A program made the position numbers and the translations under genes. Positions 61,280-64,000 of a stretch of 64,000 nt of DNA are shown here, piece by piece. Each line of letters begins with the position of its first letter. The stretch's first letter is position 1. The notes under the pieces were generated by a model that worked only from the letters and a program-made list of their open reading frames with translations, was not told the DNA's origin and ran no database searches. The stretch is from Bettongia penicillata ogilbyi (lineage: Eukaryota; Chordata; Mammalia; Diprotodontia; Potoroidae): the NCBI GenBank assembly GCA_023548195.1, contig JAJHZJ010000121.1:5884058-5948057 (forward strand), written 5' to 3'.

Positions 61280-62000
61280 GGGAATGTGTAAATACAAGTA
61301 ACAAAGAAGAATAAGGACTATTGGATAGGAGATCATATACACAGAAAGCTTTCTTACTTGTTATCATTGCAAAGGTGAGCTGGTAGAATGCGAAAAAGGT
61401 TGGGAAGGTAAAAATGAAGGCTGATGATAAAAGATGCCACAAAATTGCATGTTTGGATATATAAGTATGTAGGTAAAATATCTAGAAATATAGGTACCAT
61501 TAGTCATAGATGTAGATTAGAGAGAAAGGAAGTGGCAAAATATGTGAATACTTCAGTCAGGGTTTCTGACAAAATAGCAACATGAAGGGTAGGGCCAAAA
61601 GATGTATAACCAGCTACATTATTTTTAGAGGCATTTGTACTACAACGGTGCATGAAGATATGACCACAAAATAGCAAGGTAGTAAATTTCATTTTCTCAG
61701 CATTGTCTGCAATGCATCAGTAATGAACAACAAACACAGTTGCTCTGGGGGAATCCATAACAACTGAGTTGCAGAGCTTAAGAATGACAGATAGACTGGT
61801 AGTACCCTACCTTCAGAAAAGGGGCCGGGAGAATCAGATACAATAAAGATGGAAAGCAATACATGCGCTGCCCAAATAACAGATCATAATAGATCACCAA
61901 TGTCCAGTTGGAAGGCAAAAGACTCATTGGATCAGATACTGCAGCTACATGGACAAAACTGAAAACAGGGGCAGTAACTAATTTAAAAAATAATGTATTT
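61280..62000. other. Repeat-poor intronic stretch
   Basis: No feature is recognised before the L1 3' end. Confidence 0.4.
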
Positions 62001-62004
62001 ATTT

Positions 62005-62510
62005 TTAAGTAAATTAAATAAATTTATTTAAATTTATTTTTTTAATTTTGAGTTCCAAATTCTCTCCTTCCCTTCAGCCCCTCATGCACTTAATGAGAAG
62101 GTAAGCAATATGATATCAATTATACATGTGAAATCAAGCAAAACATTTCTATATTAGCCATATTGCAAAAAAACAAACAAAAAAACCAGGTAACAGAAAG
62201 TGGAAAAAGTATGATAAAGCCTATACTCAGAGTTCATCCATTCTCTCTGGAGTAGGATAGCATTTTTTTTCTTGGGTTTTTTGGAATTGTTGGCACTCAT
62301 TCTCTTGTTCAGAGTAGTAATCATCATTATATTATCATTGCTACTGTGTATGATGCTCTCCCAGTTCTACTCCAGTTGCTTTTGTATCAGTTCAGTTAAG
62401 TCTTTCCAGGTTTTTTTGAAGGCACCCCCTTGTCATTTCTTATAACACTATAGCATTCCGTAACAATCATATCCCACACCTTGGTCAGTTGTTTCTCATA
62501 GCTAATCAAT
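62005..62510 (-). mobile_element. L1 3' end, minus strand
   Basis: The plus strand shows the reverse complement of an L1 3' end: 'tgagttccaaattctctcc' near 62050, then 'cagttcagttaagtctttcc' near 62390, then 'cttataacactatagcatt' near 62440. The element's 3' terminus is at about 62005, beside an AT-rich run, and it is 5'-truncated at about 62510. Confidence 0.85.
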
Positions 62511-62514
62511 TTTG

Positions 62515-64000
62515 AAAACGATTTTCAAAATTATGCTGGCCCTTAAAGAACCTCCAGCCCCCTTGGTGTTTATTTAGACAGCAAATTATGGGGAAATACT
62601 AGCTATCCTGGTTCAAAAAATATTATGGAAGAATAAGATAGAACTGATAAGCTACCAATGTAAGATCGCACCAATTCTGCAATTCAATGGATTTCTACTA
62701 ATTTCCAGATCAGCAAATATAGGTTGTATGTAACATAATAAATAATATCATTTACAGGATAATCTAGAGAACAATTCATTAAAAGACACAGATTTTAAGG
62801 AAAAGGGTGGAAATGATCAAATTTTTGCCCAGTGGATCTGACTCAACTGAGAATCAATACTTTGATCTTAGAGAATGACTGGAAACTATACATAGTTATT
62901 TTTATAAATATTTAGTTCACTTAGGCAAAATTAGGAGTATATTTATTGTAACTGCTATTATTTTGTTCTCACTTTCTTTTTGTTTTTGCTTTTTTGTTGT
63001 TTTTATTGAGCTCAGATAGAAGTAGTCCTGGCATGTCACTATCCTTTTTTTTAAGTAATGTTCTATGAACTGTACCGGCAGATAAAATATCTGCTTTGTT
63101 ATAGTTGAATAAAAGTACTAGGATGCAGGCTTGACCTTTGTAGGCTCACTAAAAGCTTCCTCAATACAATTCCAGCAGCAGACAGGGTAACAGAAACGAT
63201 CTATATCTCATTCTATTCCCATACAATTTTTATTTCTGCTACTGCATATTTTGAAAGCTTTTTTTATTCCACATTGCTTGGAGATTATGAGAATTTGTCA
63301 CATCAGCATCTATTAAAAACGTTGTTTTTAGGTTTTTATGGATCACTCTTTTACCCAGGCAATTGTATGTCATGCTTCAGTCTATGATAATGATCTGGTT
63401 TCTGTATAGTTTATCTGTGGAGCTCTCAAAGATAGTTTAAAGTCTGTACATGTCCATGCTTTGTTTTCTATCAGTTCATGAAAAATGTACAAGTCTAGCC
63501 ATCAAGTCATATCCTACTAGGTTTTTGCTGGTATCATCATTGTTTCTGTTTTGTTGTTAATACTTATCCAATCCAGGATAATTTTGGAAAATAGCTATTA
63601 TACTCCTAAGAAAGCTGATCTTTTTCTACGTGATTTTAATCAAACCCATCAGCATATCGACATTTTTATGTTTCTAATTTTAATCAAAGAGGAAAAAATT
63701 GTGTCCTCAAAGAATTCAGTAGAAAATAATAAAATAAATGTTAAAAAGAAGCAAATAGAAGATACACTTATAAACTTAAGCTTCTAGAAGACAAAGTAGG
63801 AGGCCATGAGCCTTTCAAATTCCTAATCCTTTTAGTCTGTTTCCCCACTCATAAGAAGATAAAAATTAGCATATCATTAACCTCATAGTTTGTGTGTTGA
63901 ACCTTGAGAAAATAAAAAGAGATTTAAAAAATAAGACAAACAAGGAAGAGACACTTTTCAGTCTCAGATTTTATCATTGCATTTACTTAGATTGCAGTTT
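62515..64000. other. Repeat-poor end of window
   Basis: No gene or transposon is recognised in this last part of intron 1. Confidence 0.35.

Larger units (their letters stand above)
55259..64000 (-). other. FGF14: FGF14 intron 1, 3' part
   Basis: This is the part of intron 1 immediately upstream of exon 2 on the gene strand; it runs off the window. It carries MIR-type SINEs, two SINEs with BovB-like tails, and an L1 3' end. I found no alternative first exon. No long GAA tract lies on the gene strand; the purine-rich patch at 60890-60955 is CTT-rich in the gene sense. Confidence 0.85.

Overview
This window is non-repetitive-to-moderately repetitive mammalian nuclear DNA: AT-rich, CpG-poor, with no long open reading frames, and with transposon families found in marsupials. 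Three SINE copies with a long unique 3' half resemble the Australidelphian family WSINE1 (name given from memory). L1 3' ends, BovB/RTE sequence and many MIR/Mar1-like SINEs are of marsupial type. The best reading is an Australasian-type marsupial (dasyurid, diprotodont or relative). The species cannot be fixed from the sequence.

The only gene recognised is FGF14 (FHF4), on the minus strand. Two internal exons with correct splice sites and phases are present: exon 2 (55258-55148, 111 bp) and exon 3 (39539-39436, 104 bp). Together they encode 71 contiguous residues of the beta-trefoil core, and the shared codon is rebuilt correctly across the junction. The rest is intron: the tail of intron 1 (55259-64000), all of intron 2 (39540-55147, 15,608 bp) and the first 39.4 kb of intron 3 (1-39435). 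I did not find exon 1, 4 or 5.

The introns are a layered record of retrotransposition. The oldest layer is L2 LINE pieces in both orientations, including a roughly 2 kb one with degenerate reverse transcriptase at 27190-29275, together with MIR-type SINEs. Into these jumped L1 3' ends (17.4-19.1 kb, 24.7-26.1 kb, 32.7-33.3 kb, 50.8-51.6 kb, 62.0-62.5 kb) and WSINE1-like SINEs with 9-12 bp target-site duplications. Intron 2 holds a nearly end-to-end but internally deleted BovB/RTE LINE (43437-45905) and part of a second RTE-like element (46985-47515). Four SINEs within about 17 kb end in a tail that resembles the BovB 3' end, so the window appears to hold both a LINE and the SINE type that borrowed its 3' end.

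Other structure includes several microsatellites (CA, TA, CT), a three-unit 60-bp tandem repeat (12361-12540), an imperfect hairpin near 34.15 kb, and repeat-poor stretches that could be conserved intronic elements. I see no operon, CRISPR array, RNA gene, intact retroelement or other new functional system. The most informative items are the BovB/SINE relationship, the nested insertions, and the two FGF14 exons with two possible amino-acid differences.
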